Positions 16,278 through 26,270 of a stretch of 34,108 bases of DNA are shown here, piece by piece. The DNA is from Salinivibrio costicola subsp. costicola ATCC 33508 = LMG 11651 (GTDB taxonomy: Bacteria; Pseudomonadota; Gammaproteobacteria; Enterobacterales; Vibrionaceae), in assembly GCA_000565345.1 (NCBI GenBank), contig AQOF01000084.1, positions 1 through 34,108 of the forward strand, given 5' to 3'. The stretch's first letter is position 1. Each line of letters opens with the position of its first letter. The notes under the pieces were generated by a model that was given only the letters and a program-made list of their open reading frames with translations, did not search any database and was not told the DNA's origin. A program made the translations under genes and the position numbers.

Positions 16278-16568
16278 ATGGGATGGTTTTCCGCACTTTT
16301 TTCTGGTGGTCAATCGAAACAAGCTAAAGCGACTGTGACCCCAACAGATTACAAAGGCTATTTGATTTATCCCGAAGCGACCGCAGAAAGCGGACAGTAC
16401 CGTGTATGTGGGCGTATTTGCAAAGAAATCGATGAACAGGTGATGACCCATCACTTTATCCGTTCTGATCTATTGGGAAATCAAGATGATGCAAATAGCT
16501 TGATGATCACAAAGGCCAAAATGATGATTGACCAGAATGGCGACAAGATTTTTGCGCGTGGCGGTTAG
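16278..16568 (+). CDS. hlyU: HlyU family protein
   Basis: A 96-residue protein of the HlyU-type family (PF10115), named as transcriptional activators of haemolysin genes. The diagnostic core is present: DYKGYLIYPEATAESGQYRVCGRICKE, then HHFIRSDLLGNQDDA and AKMMIDQNGDKIF. It is distinct from the ArsR-type HlyU of V. cholerae, so the symbol is by family name only. The function here is not shown by the context. AAAGGAG precedes the ATG at 16278 by about 11 bases, with GAAAG closer. Confidence 0.75.
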   Translation: MGWFSALFSGGQSKQAKATVTPTDYKGYLIYPEATAESGQYRVCGRICKEIDEQVMTHHFIRSDLLGNQDDANSLMITKAKMMIDQNGDKIFARGG

Positions 16569-16862
16569 GCGATGCTGAGTGATACCAAAATTAATGCATA
16601 ACTATGAACAATAAAAACAGATAAAGTGTCGATTGGATCACATTTATACCCTAATGGCGATCCTCGCCCTGTGGTGATTAAGGAATAAACTCGTTAAGTT
16701 AAGGCTGTTGCGTTGCTAAGCACAAAATTACTGACCCCCGCAACTGAGTGAATAATGGGTAAAACCGTTTTCAATACGAATTTAGTCAGTGAATGTCTCT
16801 CAGGTGGTACTCACCTGTGACCATTAAAAAATTTCTTATAAGCCAACATTCAGGGAATAGCT
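16569..16862. other. Leader and promoter region of pntAB
   Basis: Nearly 300 bases with no gene. A small perfect hairpin, CAGGTG (16801-16806) and CACCTG (16812-16817), lies 45 bases before the pntA start and could be a leader element, as it has no T-run. No confident promoter was picked. A Shine-Dalgarno-like CAGGGAA lies just before the ATG at 16863. Confidence 0.35.
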
Positions 16863-18416
16863 ATGCAGATTGGTGTTCCAAAAGAGAGGCTCGTTAATGA
16901 AACGAGGGTAGCTGCGACGCCAAAGTCGGTGGAACAGCTTATCAAACTCGGTTTTGACGTGGTGGTAGAAAAGGGAGCGGGCGAAAAAGCAAGCTTCGAA
17001 GATACTGCGTACGAACTTGCCGGGGCGACCATTGTTGATACGGATGCCGTTTGGCAGTCTGAGGTCATATTTAAAGTCAACGCACCGGGTGTGATTGAAC
17101 AAACCGGTCAAGATGAAGTGGAACGACTACAAGCAGGCACCACGCTTGTCAGCTTTATCTGGCCTGCCCAAAACGAAGAGCTGCTTGAGCGATTATCGGC
17201 GCGCAATGTTAATGTGATGGCGATGGATGCCGTGCCGCGGATTTCTCGTGCACAATCTTTAGACGCGCTGAGCTCGATGGCAAACATTGCGGGCTATCGC
17301 GCTATTGTCGAAGCGGCCCACGAATTTGGCCGTTTCTTTACCGGGCAAATCACCGCGGCCGGTAAAGTACCGCCTGCCAAGGTATTTGTTGCCGGTGCCG
17401 GGGTGGCAGGTCTGGCTGCGATTGGTGCTGCCGGGAGCCTAGGTGCCATTGTTCGTGCCTTTGATGTTCGCCCAGAGGTGAAAGAACAAGTTGAAAGCAT
17501 GGGCGCTGACTTTCTTGAAGTGGATTTCAAACAAGACAGTGCAGGCAGCAGTGATGGCTATGCCAAAGAGATGTCGGATGAATTCAATCAGGCTGCGCAA
17601 AAGCTCTATGCGCAACAAGCAGAAGATGTCGATATTATCGTCACCACGGCGCTGATCCCTGGTAAACCTGCGCCAACGCTGATTACCAAAGAGATGGTAG
17701 ACAGCATGAAATCCGGGAGTGTGATTGTTGATTTGGCAGCCGCCAATGGTGGCAACTGTGAGTACACCGAAAAAGACCAAGTCATCACCACGCCAAATGG
17801 GGTCAAAGTGATTGGCTACACCGATATGGTAGGGCGCTTGCCGACTCAGTCATCACAACTGTATGCCACTAACTTGGTTAACCTCACCAAACTGCTTTGC
17901 AAAGAAAAAGACGGCAATATCACCATTGATTTTGACGATGTAGTCGTACGTGGCGTCACCGTTATTAAAGAAGGCGAAGTGACGTGGCCTGCACCGCCGA
18001 TTCAAGTGTCGGCACAACCGAAAGCGGAACCTAAACCCGAACCTGCACCGAAAGCAGAGGCGAAAAAAACGTCACGGGCAACCAAGTATGGCTTAATGGC
18101 CGTCGGGTTGGGGGCGTTTGGCTGGGTAGCCAACTACGCCCCAAGTGAGTTCCTTTCTCATTTGACCGTGTTTGTGCTTGCCTGTGTTGTGGGCTACTAC
18201 GTGGTCTGGAATGTAACCCATGCGCTACATACGCCACTGATGTCCGTCACCAATGCGATTTCAGGCATCATTATCGTCGGGGCGCTATTGCAAGTAGGAC
18301 AAGGGATCGGTTTTGTTACCTTCCTCTCCTTCATTGCCGTGTTGATCGCCAGTATCAATATTTTTGGCGGCTTTACTGTTACAAAGCGCATGCTTGAAAT
18401 GTTCCGTAAAGGGTAA
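16863..18416 (+). CDS. pntA: NAD(P) transhydrogenase subunit alpha
   Basis: PntA, 517 residues, carries the NAD(H)-binding domain I and the first part of membrane domain II of the proton-pumping transhydrogenase, which reduces NADP+ with NADH at the cost of the proton gradient. Visible marks are the opening [18 protein letters not shown], the [20 protein letters not shown] nucleotide-binding loop, the mobile loop region around GYAKEM, and [27 protein letters not shown] Pro/Lys/Ala-rich linker (about residues 380-400) leads to four membrane helices at the end. The E. coli protein has 510 residues. pntB follows after nine bases. Confidence 0.96.
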   Translation: MQIGVPKERLVNETRVAATPKSVEQLIKLGFDVVVEKGAGEKASFEDTAYELAGATIVDTDAVWQSEVIFKVNAPGVIEQTGQDEVERLQAGTTLVSFIWPAQNEELLERLSARNVNVMAMDAVPRISRAQSLDALSSMANIAGYRAIVEAAHEFGRFFTGQITAAGKVPPAKVFVAGAGVAGLAAIGAAGSLGAIVRAFDVRPEVKEQVESMGADFLEVDFKQDSAGSSDGYAKEMSDEFNQAAQKLYAQQAEDVDIIVTTALIPGKPAPTLITKEMVDSMKSGSVIVDLAAANGGNCEYTEKDQVITTPNGVKVIGYTDMVGRLPTQSSQLYATNLVNLTKLLCKEKDGNITIDFDDVVVRGVTVIKEGEVTWPAPPIQVSAQPKAEPKPEPAPKAEAKKTSRATKYGLMAVGLGAFGWVANYAPSEFLSHLTVFVLACVVGYYVVWNVTHALHTPLMSVTNAISGIIIVGALLQVGQGIGFVTFLSFIAVLIASINIFGGFTVTKRMLEMFRKG

Positions 18417-18425
18417 GGAGAAAGA

Positions 18426-19801
18426 ATGTCTGAAGGATTGGTACAAGCTGCGTATATTGTTGCCGCACTCTGTTTCATTCTGAGTTTGGCTGGGCTCTCA
18501 AAGCAAGAGTCTGCGCGTGCCGGCAACTACTACGGGATTACCGGGATGGCCATCGCGCTGGTGGCGACGATTTGGGGTCCCGATGTTCAAGGCGTTGGTT
18601 GGATTATACTCGCGATGATCATTGGTGGCGCGATTGGTATTTACTACGCCAAACGGGTTGAGATGACCGAAATGCCGGAGCTGGTGGCGATGCTGCACAG
18701 TTTTGTCGGCCTGGCGGCGGTATTAGTCGGTTTTAACACCTATATTGATCATCCACCGCTGACTGGTGCGATGCTTAATATTCATTTAGTTGAGATCTTC
18801 TTAGGCGTGTTTATTGGTGCAGTGACTTTCACCGGGTCGATTGTCGCCTTTGGTAAACTGCGTGGCGTGATCTCATCGAAAGCGCTGGCGTTACCGCATC
18901 GTCATAAGCTTAACCTTGCCGCCGTCGTGGTTTCCTTTTTGCTGTTGATCAACTTCGTCAATGCCGAAGGCTCCACGTTCGCACTCATTGTAGTGACGCT
19001 CATCGCGCTAGCCTTTGGTTATCACCTTGTCGCTTCGATTGGCGGCGCAGACATGCCGGTTGTGGTGTCTATGCTGAACTCGTATTCCGGTTGGGCAGCG
19101 GCAGCGGCAGGCTTTATGCTGGCGAACGATCTACTGATCGTCACGGGGGCATTGGTTGGCTCATCGGGTGCCATTTTGTCTTACATCATGTGTAAGGCCA
19201 TGAACCGCTCATTCATTAGTGTGATTGCTGGTGGCTTTGGTTCAGATGGCACCGCGTCATCGGGTGATGAAGAGGTCGGTGAATACCGCGAGAGTACCGC
19301 TGAAGAAGTCGCAGAAATGCTAAAAGACTCCAACAGTGTTGTGATCGCACCCGGCTATGGTATGGCCGTTGCGCAAGCGCAATATCCTGTTTACGAAGTA
19401 ACAGAAAAACTGCGTAATATGGGCATTGACGTGCGATTCGCGATTCACCCGTTGCAGGGCGTTTGCCTGGGCATATGAATGTGTTGCTCGCAGAAGCGAA
19501 AGTCCCCTATGACATCGTATTAGAGATGGATGAAATTAATGATGATTTCCCAGATACGGATACGGTACTGGTGATCGGAGCCAACGATACGGTTAATCCC
19601 GCCGCAATGGATGACCCGTCTAGCCCCATTGCGGGCATGCCCGTACTTGAAGTCTGGAATGCTAAAAATGTAGTGGTCTTTAAACGCTCAATGAATACCG
19701 GCTATGCTGGGGTGCAAAACCCATTGTTCTTTAAAGACAACAGCACCATGCTCTTTGGCGATGCGAAACAAAGTGTCGAGGCTATTTCTAAAGCGCTATA
19801 G
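18426..19801 (+). pseudogene. pntB: NAD(P) transhydrogenase subunit beta, one frameshift
   Basis: PntB supplies the rest of the membrane domain and the NADP(H)-binding domain III. Eight or so membrane helices run from 18426; the protein then has [15 protein letters not shown], the NADP fingerprint, and DVRFAIHP. There the frame breaks. The family continues [21 protein letters not shown], found in the next frame from about 19455 to 19801. Adding one G at 19450-19452 (CCG-TTG should be CCG-GTT-G) restores 458 residues, close to the E. coli 462. The downstream part includes [12 protein letters not shown] and [10 protein letters not shown], both pristine. As pntA is intact, sequencing error is likelier than real loss. 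AAGGAGAAAGA precedes the ATG. Confidence 0.9.
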
Positions 19802-19834
19802 TTAAATTCAAAGGCACTATAGTTGAACTTTAAG
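19793..19834 (+). repeat. Imperfect 21-bp tandem duplication at the pntB stop
   Basis: 19793-19813 and 19814-19834 share 16 of 21 bases (GCxCTATAGTT core), and the first copy contains the pntB TAG stop. A third partial echo, GCGCTCTTG, follows. It looks like a local slippage duplication. Confidence 0.5.
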
Positions 19835-19863
19835 GCGCTCTTGTTTAAAAGAGCCCGTTTTTC

Positions 19864-19897
19864 AAAAGAGTCAGTGATTCAGCTGGCTCTTTTTTTA
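19864..19897 (+). terminator. Rho-independent terminator after pntB
   Basis: AAAAGAGTCAG (19864-19874) pairs with CTGGCTCTTTT (19883-19893) apart from one G-T wobble, followed by T's to 19897. A smaller GCTCTT/AAGAGC hairpin with a short T-run lies just before it. Confidence 0.82.
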
Positions 19898-19924
19898 TAT
19901 ACGATCGCCGGCGCAGGACGTGAG

Positions 19925-19972
19925 TAAAAGCTATCTTGCCTAATAGCTATCTTGCGTAAAAGCTATCTTGCA
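19925..19972. repeat. Three tandem copies of a 16-bp repeat
   Basis: 19925-19940, 19941-19956 and 19957-19972 are copies of TAAAAGCTATCTTGCx; the middle copy has TAAT in place of TAAA and the last base varies. They lie between the pntB terminator and the vxrA start. An unstable repeat or a multi-site operator is possible; no palindrome other than AGCT is seen. Confidence 0.8.
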
Positions 19973-20035
19973 TCCTGACAGTCTGAACTTACAATGCACT
20001 GACATTATTTATAGGTTTGGTGGTAAGCTGTCACT

Positions 20036-21476
20036 ATGCGAATTTTGCTGCTAATTATTTTTACGTTGACAGCTTGGCCAGCGATGGCGGCGAGTACATT
20101 TTCAGAGCAAATGACTGCGTTCCGGGCTCAGTTGCTGTTGGCGGACCCTGTTGCTCGTTATAACCACATCGGTATTAACCGTGCTTTTCCACGTGTGTTG
20201 CTCAGTCCAGACAGCCTATTGCCACAGACGGCGCGCTACCCGTTAAAAGATATTCGCCGCTTGTATCAGGCTGCGACAAAAGTGTCAAGGACCTTGGCCA
20301 GTGAATCCGCAAGTGACAGAGCCTTTGGTGTTTACTCGTGCCATGTGTAATAACACTCAGCTTCCGGTTGCTTGGTTTTCTCGCTCTGGGTTTATTCATC
20401 CAGGTGGCGGGAGCTATGCGGCCAAATACGCGGAGAAATATCCCGCGCGACGCAGCGAGCTTGTGCGCTTTTTTCATATCCAAGAGCGACCAAAAGCCGA
20501 ACCTGACAGTTTACTCGATCGACTGCAAAGAATGGATTCATCAGCCGTTGAGGCATTGAATAGCGGCGCCAAAACCTTGGTCAGTCAAAATGAAATGATG
20601 GATCCGTGTTGGCAGCTATTACCATTTGTATGCCGCGCAGCAATGGCAGCCTCTTGTCGCTGAACTTGATTTACACCTTACGCCTCGGGGGGAGCAAGAT
20701 TTTTGTTTGGCCCGTGTGGGGAACATTTGTTGGAATGAAGAAAAAGCGCCTAGCTATTGGCCTTATCTTGTCGGTGCGCTGATTATCATCAACCTGGTTG
20801 CCTCGGTGGTTGGGGATTCAACCGATGGACGGTACAGCGTCGGTTGATGCAAGAGCGTATGCTGGTATTACAAATATTGACGCACGAGTTACGTACCCCC
20901 ATTGCCAGCTTGTCGATGACGGTTGAGGGGTTTCGGCGTAAATTCGATACGTTACCAGAGCCCTTTTATGATGAGTTTCGTCGTTTGTGTGAAGATTCAA
21001 GGCGTCTAAAACAGCTGGCGGAAGCGAGTAAGGATTACTTGCAGTCGAATCAAAAGCCATTGGGCAAAGAAACGATTCCGTCTATTGAAGAATGGTTAGG
21101 ATACATTTGTGAAGAACATCAAGTGACGCTTCAGGTAAGTCAAGATGGCGCGGTGCGGGCCAATGTCTATTGGTTGACGACATCATTGAACAATTTGATT
21201 GCCAATGCGGTCAAATATGGTGTCGCCCCGGTTGAAGTGCATGCAAAGGTATCAGCGGATCGTTTCACCATTGCAATATGCGACCAAGGCGATCTGACCG
21301 CCAAGGATTGGAAGCACATACGTAAACCCTTTGTCAGCCAAAGCGGTCTTGGGCTCGGGCTGACGATCGTAGAATCGATGATTGAGAGAATGGGGGGCAA
21401 GTTAATCCTTTCTGGTCCACCCACCACATTTACTTTGGAGATTCATTGTGACGCAACCGACGTTACTTCTGGTTGA
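20036..21476 (+). pseudogene. vxrA: VxrA/WigK-like sensor histidine kinase, three frameshifts
   Basis: Membrane histidine kinase of the Vibrio VxrAB (WigKR) system, which responds to cell-wall damage and controls type VI secretion and envelope genes. A signal-like helix (residues 1-19) is followed by a periplasmic sensor, a membrane segment (YWPYLVGALIIINLVASVV), the H-box LTHELRTPIASL and an ATPase domain with NNLIANAVKYG and GLGLGLTIVESM. Frames change three times: an extra A in AAAA at 20277-20280, an extra C at 20604-20605, and a missing base at about 20808-20811. Correcting all three gives exactly 479 residues, near the family length. The last 29 bases overlap vxrB. The gene assignment rests on recalled similarity and the vxrB-vxrC neighbours. 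Confidence 0.7.
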
Positions 21477-22113
21477 AGATGATGCCAATCTAGCAGACGG
21501 CTTATTGGCAAGTTTGGAGCAAGCGGGCTACCAGTGTTTATATGCTGATAGTGCGGCGAAAGTTGCTGAGTTATGGCGTGATGCGGATCTTGTCATCTTG
21601 GACCGCCAACTGCCTGAAGGCGACTCAATCGAATGGCTCGCGGATTGGAATAAACTCAAAACCGTGCCAGTGATCTTGTTGACAGCCATGGTGTCCGTGC
21701 GTGATCGCGTTGGCGGGTTAGACTCGGGCGCTACCGATTATATCACTAAACCCTTTGCCGAAGCAGAGCTGCTCGCGCGCGTGCGTGTTCATCTTCGTCA
21801 CCCTGTCGGAGAAGCGGAAATATCGAGTGACGATCTCGTGATCAATGAGGTGAGAATCGATACCGCGAGTCGTGCAGTCTTTTGTGGTGACCAAGAGATG
21901 ACATTGACACGCACTGAGTTTGACTTGTTGCATTTCCTCGCCAAAAACGCAGGGCGTGTATTTACGCGTGATGAATTGCTCGATCAAGTGTGGGGGTATA
22001 ACCATTATCCTACCACGCGTACGGTTGACACCCATATATTACAACTACGCCAGAAGTTGCCCTCGGTGAATATCGAGACGCTACGTGGCGTCGGCTATCG
22101 CATGAAGGCATGA
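21448..22113 (+). CDS. vxrB: VxrB/WigR-like OmpR-family response regulator
   Basis: A 221-residue response regulator. The receiver domain has the acidic pair near residues 11-12, the phosphoacceptor Asp52 in LVILDRQLPEGD, the conserved Thr in LLTAM and Lys in ITKPF. The C-terminal winged-helix domain (LTRTEFDLLHFLAKNAGRVFTRDELLDQVWG ... TRTVDTHILQLRQKL ... GVGYRMKA) is complete. Start is GTG 21448, with GGAG seven bases upstream, inside the end of vxrA: the overlap implies translational coupling. It should act on envelope and type VI genes elsewhere in the genome; none are in this window. Confidence 0.82.
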   Translation: MTQPTLLLVEDDANLADGLLASLEQAGYQCLYADSAAKVAELWRDADLVILDRQLPEGDSIEWLADWNKLKTVPVILLTAMVSVRDRVGGLDSGATDYITKPFAEAELLARVRVHLRHPVGEAEISSDDLVINEVRIDTASRAVFCGDQEMTLTRTEFDLLHFLAKNAGRVFTRDELLDQVWGYNHYPTTRTVDTHILQLRQKLPSVNIETLRGVGYRMKA

Positions 22114-23027
22114 TGAAAAAGCGCGCTCTCTTTGGACTATTAGCAACTATGCTGGGTGCTGGTGGCGCGCAGGCCGCGTGGTTTAACGGCAATGACGCGT
22201 TAACCAGTGCCCATCAGCGCCTATTAAATGGAAAAACCGCAGCCAGTGTAGAGGCCATGATTGAAGCCTGGCAGCAACCCAATCTTTCTGCTGCCAAGCA
22301 GGATCATCTTGCTCAGCTGCTTGCGCTCGCGATCACGGAAGACTGTGGGCGCAGTTTAAGCCAAAAGACATTGCCTGATTGGTTGAGCAATATATCTGTG
22401 CGTCGCGAAACGGTCCAAACCACGAGTCGGGTGTATTATCGGCTCCAAGTGTCAGGGGAGTCGCAAACGGGGGTGGATGCACTCACGTTAAAAAAATGGC
22501 CGGATAAAACGGTGATGCATGGTGAGTTCTCTCCGGCGCAGCAACACGGTTGGCGTTTGATCAAAGATGGCCTTTCCGATCCTATTTCCCAAGGTCTTTA
22601 TCAACTCACAGCAGAGTCAGTATCAGGCCATACGTGGTCGAGTTGGTTGCTTCTGACCCAGCCTCAGCCACGTCAAACATTGAGCTGGAAAGATACCCGA
22701 AGCTGGCACATTGCCCCTTTTGATGATTTTAACTCAACCTGTCAACGGCCCTTTCTGAGCCTCAACCTGTATCCGCACAATCAACCGGATGGTGCCCCGA
22801 TCTGGTCTGCTGAAAAGCATAAGCGGCTTCCTACCCAGCTGCCAATGTTAGATGTGCCTAATGGTCAATACTGGTTTAGTGTTGCCCTGATTGAACGGCG
22901 CTGGCAGGGCGCGCTGTCAATTGAAGAAGTTCAGCGTATCGGCCGGGCGATTGATTTACCGGATTTGGATCCTGACGCTTTAAATAGGATAGCGCCGAGC
23001 CGCTCGGACAAACAAAGTGACGAATAA
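22110..23027 (+). CDS. vxrC: DUF2861 exported protein, VxrC-like
   Basis: A 305-residue exported protein of the DUF2861 type, which is the third gene in the Vibrio vxr operon; its function is not well defined. A signal peptide (MKKRALFGLLATMLGAGGAQA) precedes AWFNGNDALTSAHQRLLNG. The remainder is a soluble mostly-beta protein with two cysteines, in DCGRS and STCQRP, and no membrane segment. The start overlaps the vxrB stop as ATGATGA; the second ATG (22113) is as likely, since AAGG is four bases before it. Co-transcription with vxrAB is clear. Confidence 0.75.
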   Translation: MMKKRALFGLLATMLGAGGAQAAWFNGNDALTSAHQRLLNGKTAASVEAMIEAWQQPNLSAAKQDHLAQLLALAITEDCGRSLSQKTLPDWLSNISVRRETVQTTSRVYYRLQVSGESQTGVDALTLKKWPDKTVMHGEFSPAQQHGWRLIKDGLSDPISQGLYQLTAESVSGHTWSSWLLLTQPQPRQTLSWKDTRSWHIAPFDDFNSTCQRPFLSLNLYPHNQPDGAPIWSAEKHKRLPTQLPMLDVPNGQYWFSVALIERRWQGALSIEEVQRIGRAIDLPDLDPDALNRIAPSRSDKQSDE

Positions 23028-23151
23028 ATAGACATTTGCGTTATGGTCAATTTGATAAAGTTCACACCTTTTTAGTGAGATCGGTCCAATTTTTCACTTT
23101 TACCTCTATGCTTGCCTTTTAAATAGCAAATCAAAACATAGGGGTAACGCA

Positions 23152-24291
23152 ATGACCTTTAAAACAAAAGCGCTTGTGGTGGCACTGGCTGCATGCTCAA
23201 CCAGTGCGTTGGCGGCGACTAACCCAACCGATGCCCGTGCCAATGCCATGGGTGGGGTAGGCGTGGCATCGGGGGATTATCTTTCCGCAGGCTTTCATAA
23301 CCCAGCTTTGGCTGCGCTTGATCCTGATAGCGCCTTTGGGGTGCTTATCCCGTATATTGGTGCCGAAGCGCGAGATCCCGATGAGCTTATTGACGGCCTC
23401 GATGATGTCGCCGATGCGTTTGACCAACAAGATTCAACAAAAATTGAATCTTCACTGAGAGCGGTGCAAGGCGATAAAGCCTACGTCAATGCCGGTGTTG
23501 GTGCTGCGGTGGGGATTCCCACAGGCTCTATCTCGGCGACACTCTATACATCTGGGTTAATTGAGGGAGCAGTCTTAACAGATATCGATTCCGATGACTT
23601 TAATCAATCAACTGGTAACTTTACACCAGAATCCTCAGCAACCATTCTTGCCGCCGGGGTTGGTGAGTTAGGGGTGGCACTGGCAACCAACCTTGATATT
23701 GCCGGCCAGCGCGTTGCGGTGGGCGTGACGCCGAAACTACAGAGAATTACCACCTATAATTACGGCGTCGCGGTTGACGACTACGATACGGATGATTGGG
23801 ATGATAGCCGCTACCGCGAAGAAGAAAATGCTTTCAATCTTGATTAGGGCGCCGTGTGGCAATCGGGCCCTTACCGGGTCGGCCTTGCTGGTAAGAATTT
23901 GGTTAGCCAAGATGTCGATACCGTAACCATTAAAAGAACGGGTAACCGTTTCACTTATGAGCTTGAGCCGCAATTTACCCTGGGCTCGGCGTTTGTGTCT
24001 GACTTTGTGACCGTTGCTGCCGATTTAGATCTCAACAAGAAAAGCGGCTTTAAAGGTACGCTTAATGTGGATGATGACACCCAGTTTTTCCGAGTCGGGG
24101 CAGAGTTTGACGCCTTTGGCCATGCGCAACTACGCACCGGCTATCGTGCGGATCTAGAGGACAATGTCGATAATGCCTTTACCCTCGGTCTCGGTTTATC
24201 CCCCTTTGGTGTCGCCAATCTTGATATCGCTGCGAGTATCATCGACAGCAACAGCTATGGTGGTTCTGCTCAGCTGGCCTTTACGTTTTAA
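23152..24291 (+). pseudogene. TraF-like outer-membrane beta-barrel protein with in-frame TAG
   Basis: A protein of about 379 residues with a signal peptide (MTFKTKALVVALAACSTSALA), then NPTDARANAMGGVGVASGDYLSAGFHNPA, the opening typical of the TraF_2/conjugal-transfer-TraF-like outer-membrane family, related in shape to FadL. It ends in an aromatic terminal strand (SAQLAFTF), as outer-membrane barrels do. The codon at 23845-23847 is TAG; the protein continues in the same frame from GAVWQSGPYRVGLAGKN. A single T-to-A change of a Leu TTG would explain it. This is the only nonsense, not indel, lesion in the window. Despite the name it need not be a conjugation gene: it follows the vxr cluster after a 124-base gap. 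Confidence 0.72.
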
Positions 24292-24317
24292 ATCAGTTAC
24301 TGCATGACAAATGATTG

Positions 24318-24346
24318 GGCAGGCCCTAAAATGGCCTGCCTTTTTT
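24318..24346 (+). terminator. Rho-independent terminator after the TraF-like gene
   Basis: GGCAGGCC (24318-24325) and GGCCTGCC (24333-24340) with a 7-base loop, followed by six T's. Confidence 0.9.
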
Positions 24347-24388
24347 AATCATCACTTACCAATCATTGATCATCAAGAGAGTAACCGA

Positions 24389-24556
24389 ATGTTTGACGGC
24401 GTTACGCTAAACCACGAGCAACAACAAGAAGCGGCAGAGCGCATTCACGCGCTGATGGCAAAAGGCATGAGCAGCGGTGAGGCGATTATGCAGGTTGCCA
24501 ATGAAATACGTTCGCAAGCAGCGCAAGCGGCTCAAGCCTCTTCGTCTGAAGAGTGA
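24389..24556 (+). CDS. yoaH: YoaH family (UPF0181) small protein
   Basis: A 55-residue protein. The segment [35 protein letters not shown] matches the UPF0181/YoaH family almost residue by residue. The function is unknown. The start at ATG 24389 is used because the family opens MFxG and because any longer frame would run through the preceding terminator. A GAGAG-like ribosome-binding site (24377-24381) lies about seven bases upstream. Confidence 0.85.
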   Translation: MFDGVTLNHEQQQEAAERIHALMAKGMSSGEAIMQVANEIRSQAAQAAQASSSEE

Positions 24557-24640
24557 GACACACTGCAAACATATTGTGTTTTTATTTACAATTCCAACAA
24601 TCCCTGATTAATTTAAAGTAGGTCAGTAAAGGAGTGTTGG

Positions 24641-25194
24641 ATGGGTAGTCGGCTGGAACAAGCGCGAGAGTGGGCGAGGGTACGACATGCCTCCAGCGGT
24701 ATGGCGCTCAGCCCTATCGTTGTCACCTGGATCATGTCGAGCGGATTGCCACGCCTTTTGGTGAACAAGCACGTATTGTGGCGCAACTGCACGATATTTT
24801 GGAAGACACCGCGACGCGTGTGGATGAGATCTCTGCGCTTTTCGGCCCCACGGTAGCCCGCGCTGTGATGCTGGTGACCGATCCGCGCCGACCCAATCGC
24901 GAAGAGCGAAAACGCGCGTTAAACCAGCGTTTGATTGTGCTTGATGTCACGGATGAGGCGGCTTGGCTTGCCTTGGTGGTAAAAACCTGTGATCGACTCG
25001 CGAACGTCATTGCCAGTAGTGAACACAGCCCAAAACGGTTTGAGCAATATCAACGCGAACACGGCGGCTTTCGCGTTGCTGTATATCGCCCCGGTTTGTG
25101 TGACAACTTATGGCAAGAGCTAGATGGCTTGATTGATGCCGGCCAACACGCAGACCGACATCCTGATCATCAGCTCCACGCGTCGATCTCTTAA
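24641..25194 (+). pseudogene. HD-domain alarmone-hydrolase-like (SpoT-type) protein, one frameshift
   Basis: Motifs of the RelA/SpoT hydrolase domain are visible in order: YGAQPYRCHLDHV, LHDILEDT (the HD/ED metal site), and VVKTCDRLANV. Such small proteins may hydrolyse (p)ppGpp, but they include members of untested activity. The first 17 residues (MGSRLEQAREWARVRHA) are in one frame and the rest from about 24695 in another; a missing base at about 24688-24698 joins them into 184 residues. GGAG lies seven bases before the ATG at 24641. The frame is otherwise clean to the stop. Confidence 0.68.
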
Positions 25195-25229
25195 CCGCTG
25201 TTTTCGACGACGCGGTTAATGCTTAGTCG

Positions 25230-26069
25230 TTAGTTATCTAAGTCATACACAGTCGGGACGGGCTGTCGTTTGTGCTGCGTTGCCTGGTACACCTTAATAA
25301 TCTTCTCTTTCACCGCATTATCGACTGGCTTACCTTCAAGAAAATCATCAATTTGCTCATACGTGAGTTGTAATGCGTCTTCGTCGGCTTTTTGTGGCGA
25401 TAAGTCTTCCAAATCCGCGGTAGGGACTTTATGAACTAACACATCCGGCGCCTCTAAGTGGGCGGCAAGTTGACGCACTTGGCGTTTATTGAGACCAAAT
25501 AAAGGGGCAAGATCGCAGGCGCCATCGCCGAATTTGGTATAAAAGCCGGTGATGTTCTCTGCTGAGTGATCGGTGCCGAGGACCAAACCTTGGGTTAAAC
25601 CGGCAATTTCATACTGTGCAACCATTCGGGCGCGTGCTTTAACATTGCCTTTGGCAAAATCAATCCGCCCTTCGTTTGCTGGCAATAGGCCGACTTCCGA
25701 CACTGCATTGAGTACCGATTGATGTGTACCGTCGACACCGGGTTTTACATTGACGGTCACGGTTTTACTTGGCTGGATAAATGATAGCGCGAGTTGGGCT
25801 TCATCCTCATCTTTTTGCTCACCGTAGGGTAGGCGTACCGCGATAAACTGATATTGCTCGGTGCCTGCGGCTTGATTAAGTTCGTCAACGGCTAATTGTG
25901 CCAGTTTTCCACATGTTGAAGAATCGACGCCTCCACTAATGCCTAATACAAGACTCCGGGTCCCTGAACGTTGTAGCATGGCTTTGATAAACGCAATGCG
26001 ACGGCGTACTTCGAGTGCTGCGTCAATCGTGGGTTGCACGCGCATTTCTTCGCGGATCGGGTGTTCCAT
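25230..26069 (-). CDS. nadE: Ammonia-dependent NAD synthetase
   Basis: NadE makes NAD from deamido-NAD, ATP and ammonia. The 279-residue protein has the PP-loop SGGVDSS at 45-51, [59 protein letters not shown] and [17 protein letters not shown], as in the E. coli-type enzyme, which has no glutaminase domain. The ATG at 26069 has AGGAA six bases upstream. It is divergent from a NadD-like gene, so two NAD-synthesis activities sit together. Confidence 0.95.
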   Translation of the reverse strand: MEHPIREEMRVQPTIDAALEVRRRIAFIKAMLQRSGTRSLVLGISGGVDSSTCGKLAQLAVDELNQAAGTEQYQFIAVRLPYGEQKDEDEAQLALSFIQPSKTVTVNVKPGVDGTHQSVLNAVSEVGLLPANEGRIDFAKGNVKARARMVAQYEIAGLTQGLVLGTDHSAENITGFYTKFGDGACDLAPLFGLNKRQVRQLAAHLEAPDVLVHKVPTADLEDLSPQKADEDALQLTYEQIDDFLEGKPVDNAVKEKIIKVYQATQHKRQPVPTVYDLDN

Positions 26070-26270
26070 GTTGTGTTCCTCTTTTTAACTCTGGCATGCG
26101 ACTTTAATGAAGGTTTGGCTGCGTATTATTGTGCATGATCTCTGGCGCGTTGGGTATAGCCAAATCAATCCCTTCGCGTTGCTGGTTACGTGTTAGGTTT
26201 TTGATTGGTTTCATGGCATCATTATGCGCGATATCCACCGCATCCAGAATGGTTCGGCTAAGAGAATACG

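Noticed and set aside
19440-19480. Programmed frameshift in pntB
   Set aside because: No slippery heptamer or downstream structure at the site, and pntB is not known to be frameshifted; a single lost G explains it.
19925-19972. CRISPR-like repeats
   Set aside because: The copies are directly adjacent with no spacers and only 16 bp long; they are a simple tandem repeat.
23152-24291. Conjugation system, suggested by the TraF-like name
   Set aside because: No other transfer genes are present; the family name covers chromosomal outer-membrane proteins.
24311-24388. Longer start for the YoaH protein
   Set aside because: The extension would be translated through the preceding intrinsic terminator, and the family starts at 24389.
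26104-26214. 36-residue frame upstream of nadE on the minus strand
   Set aside because: It starts MKPIKNLTRNQQ and reads somewhat like protein, but has no ribosome-binding site and no recognised relatives; left as undecided non-coding.
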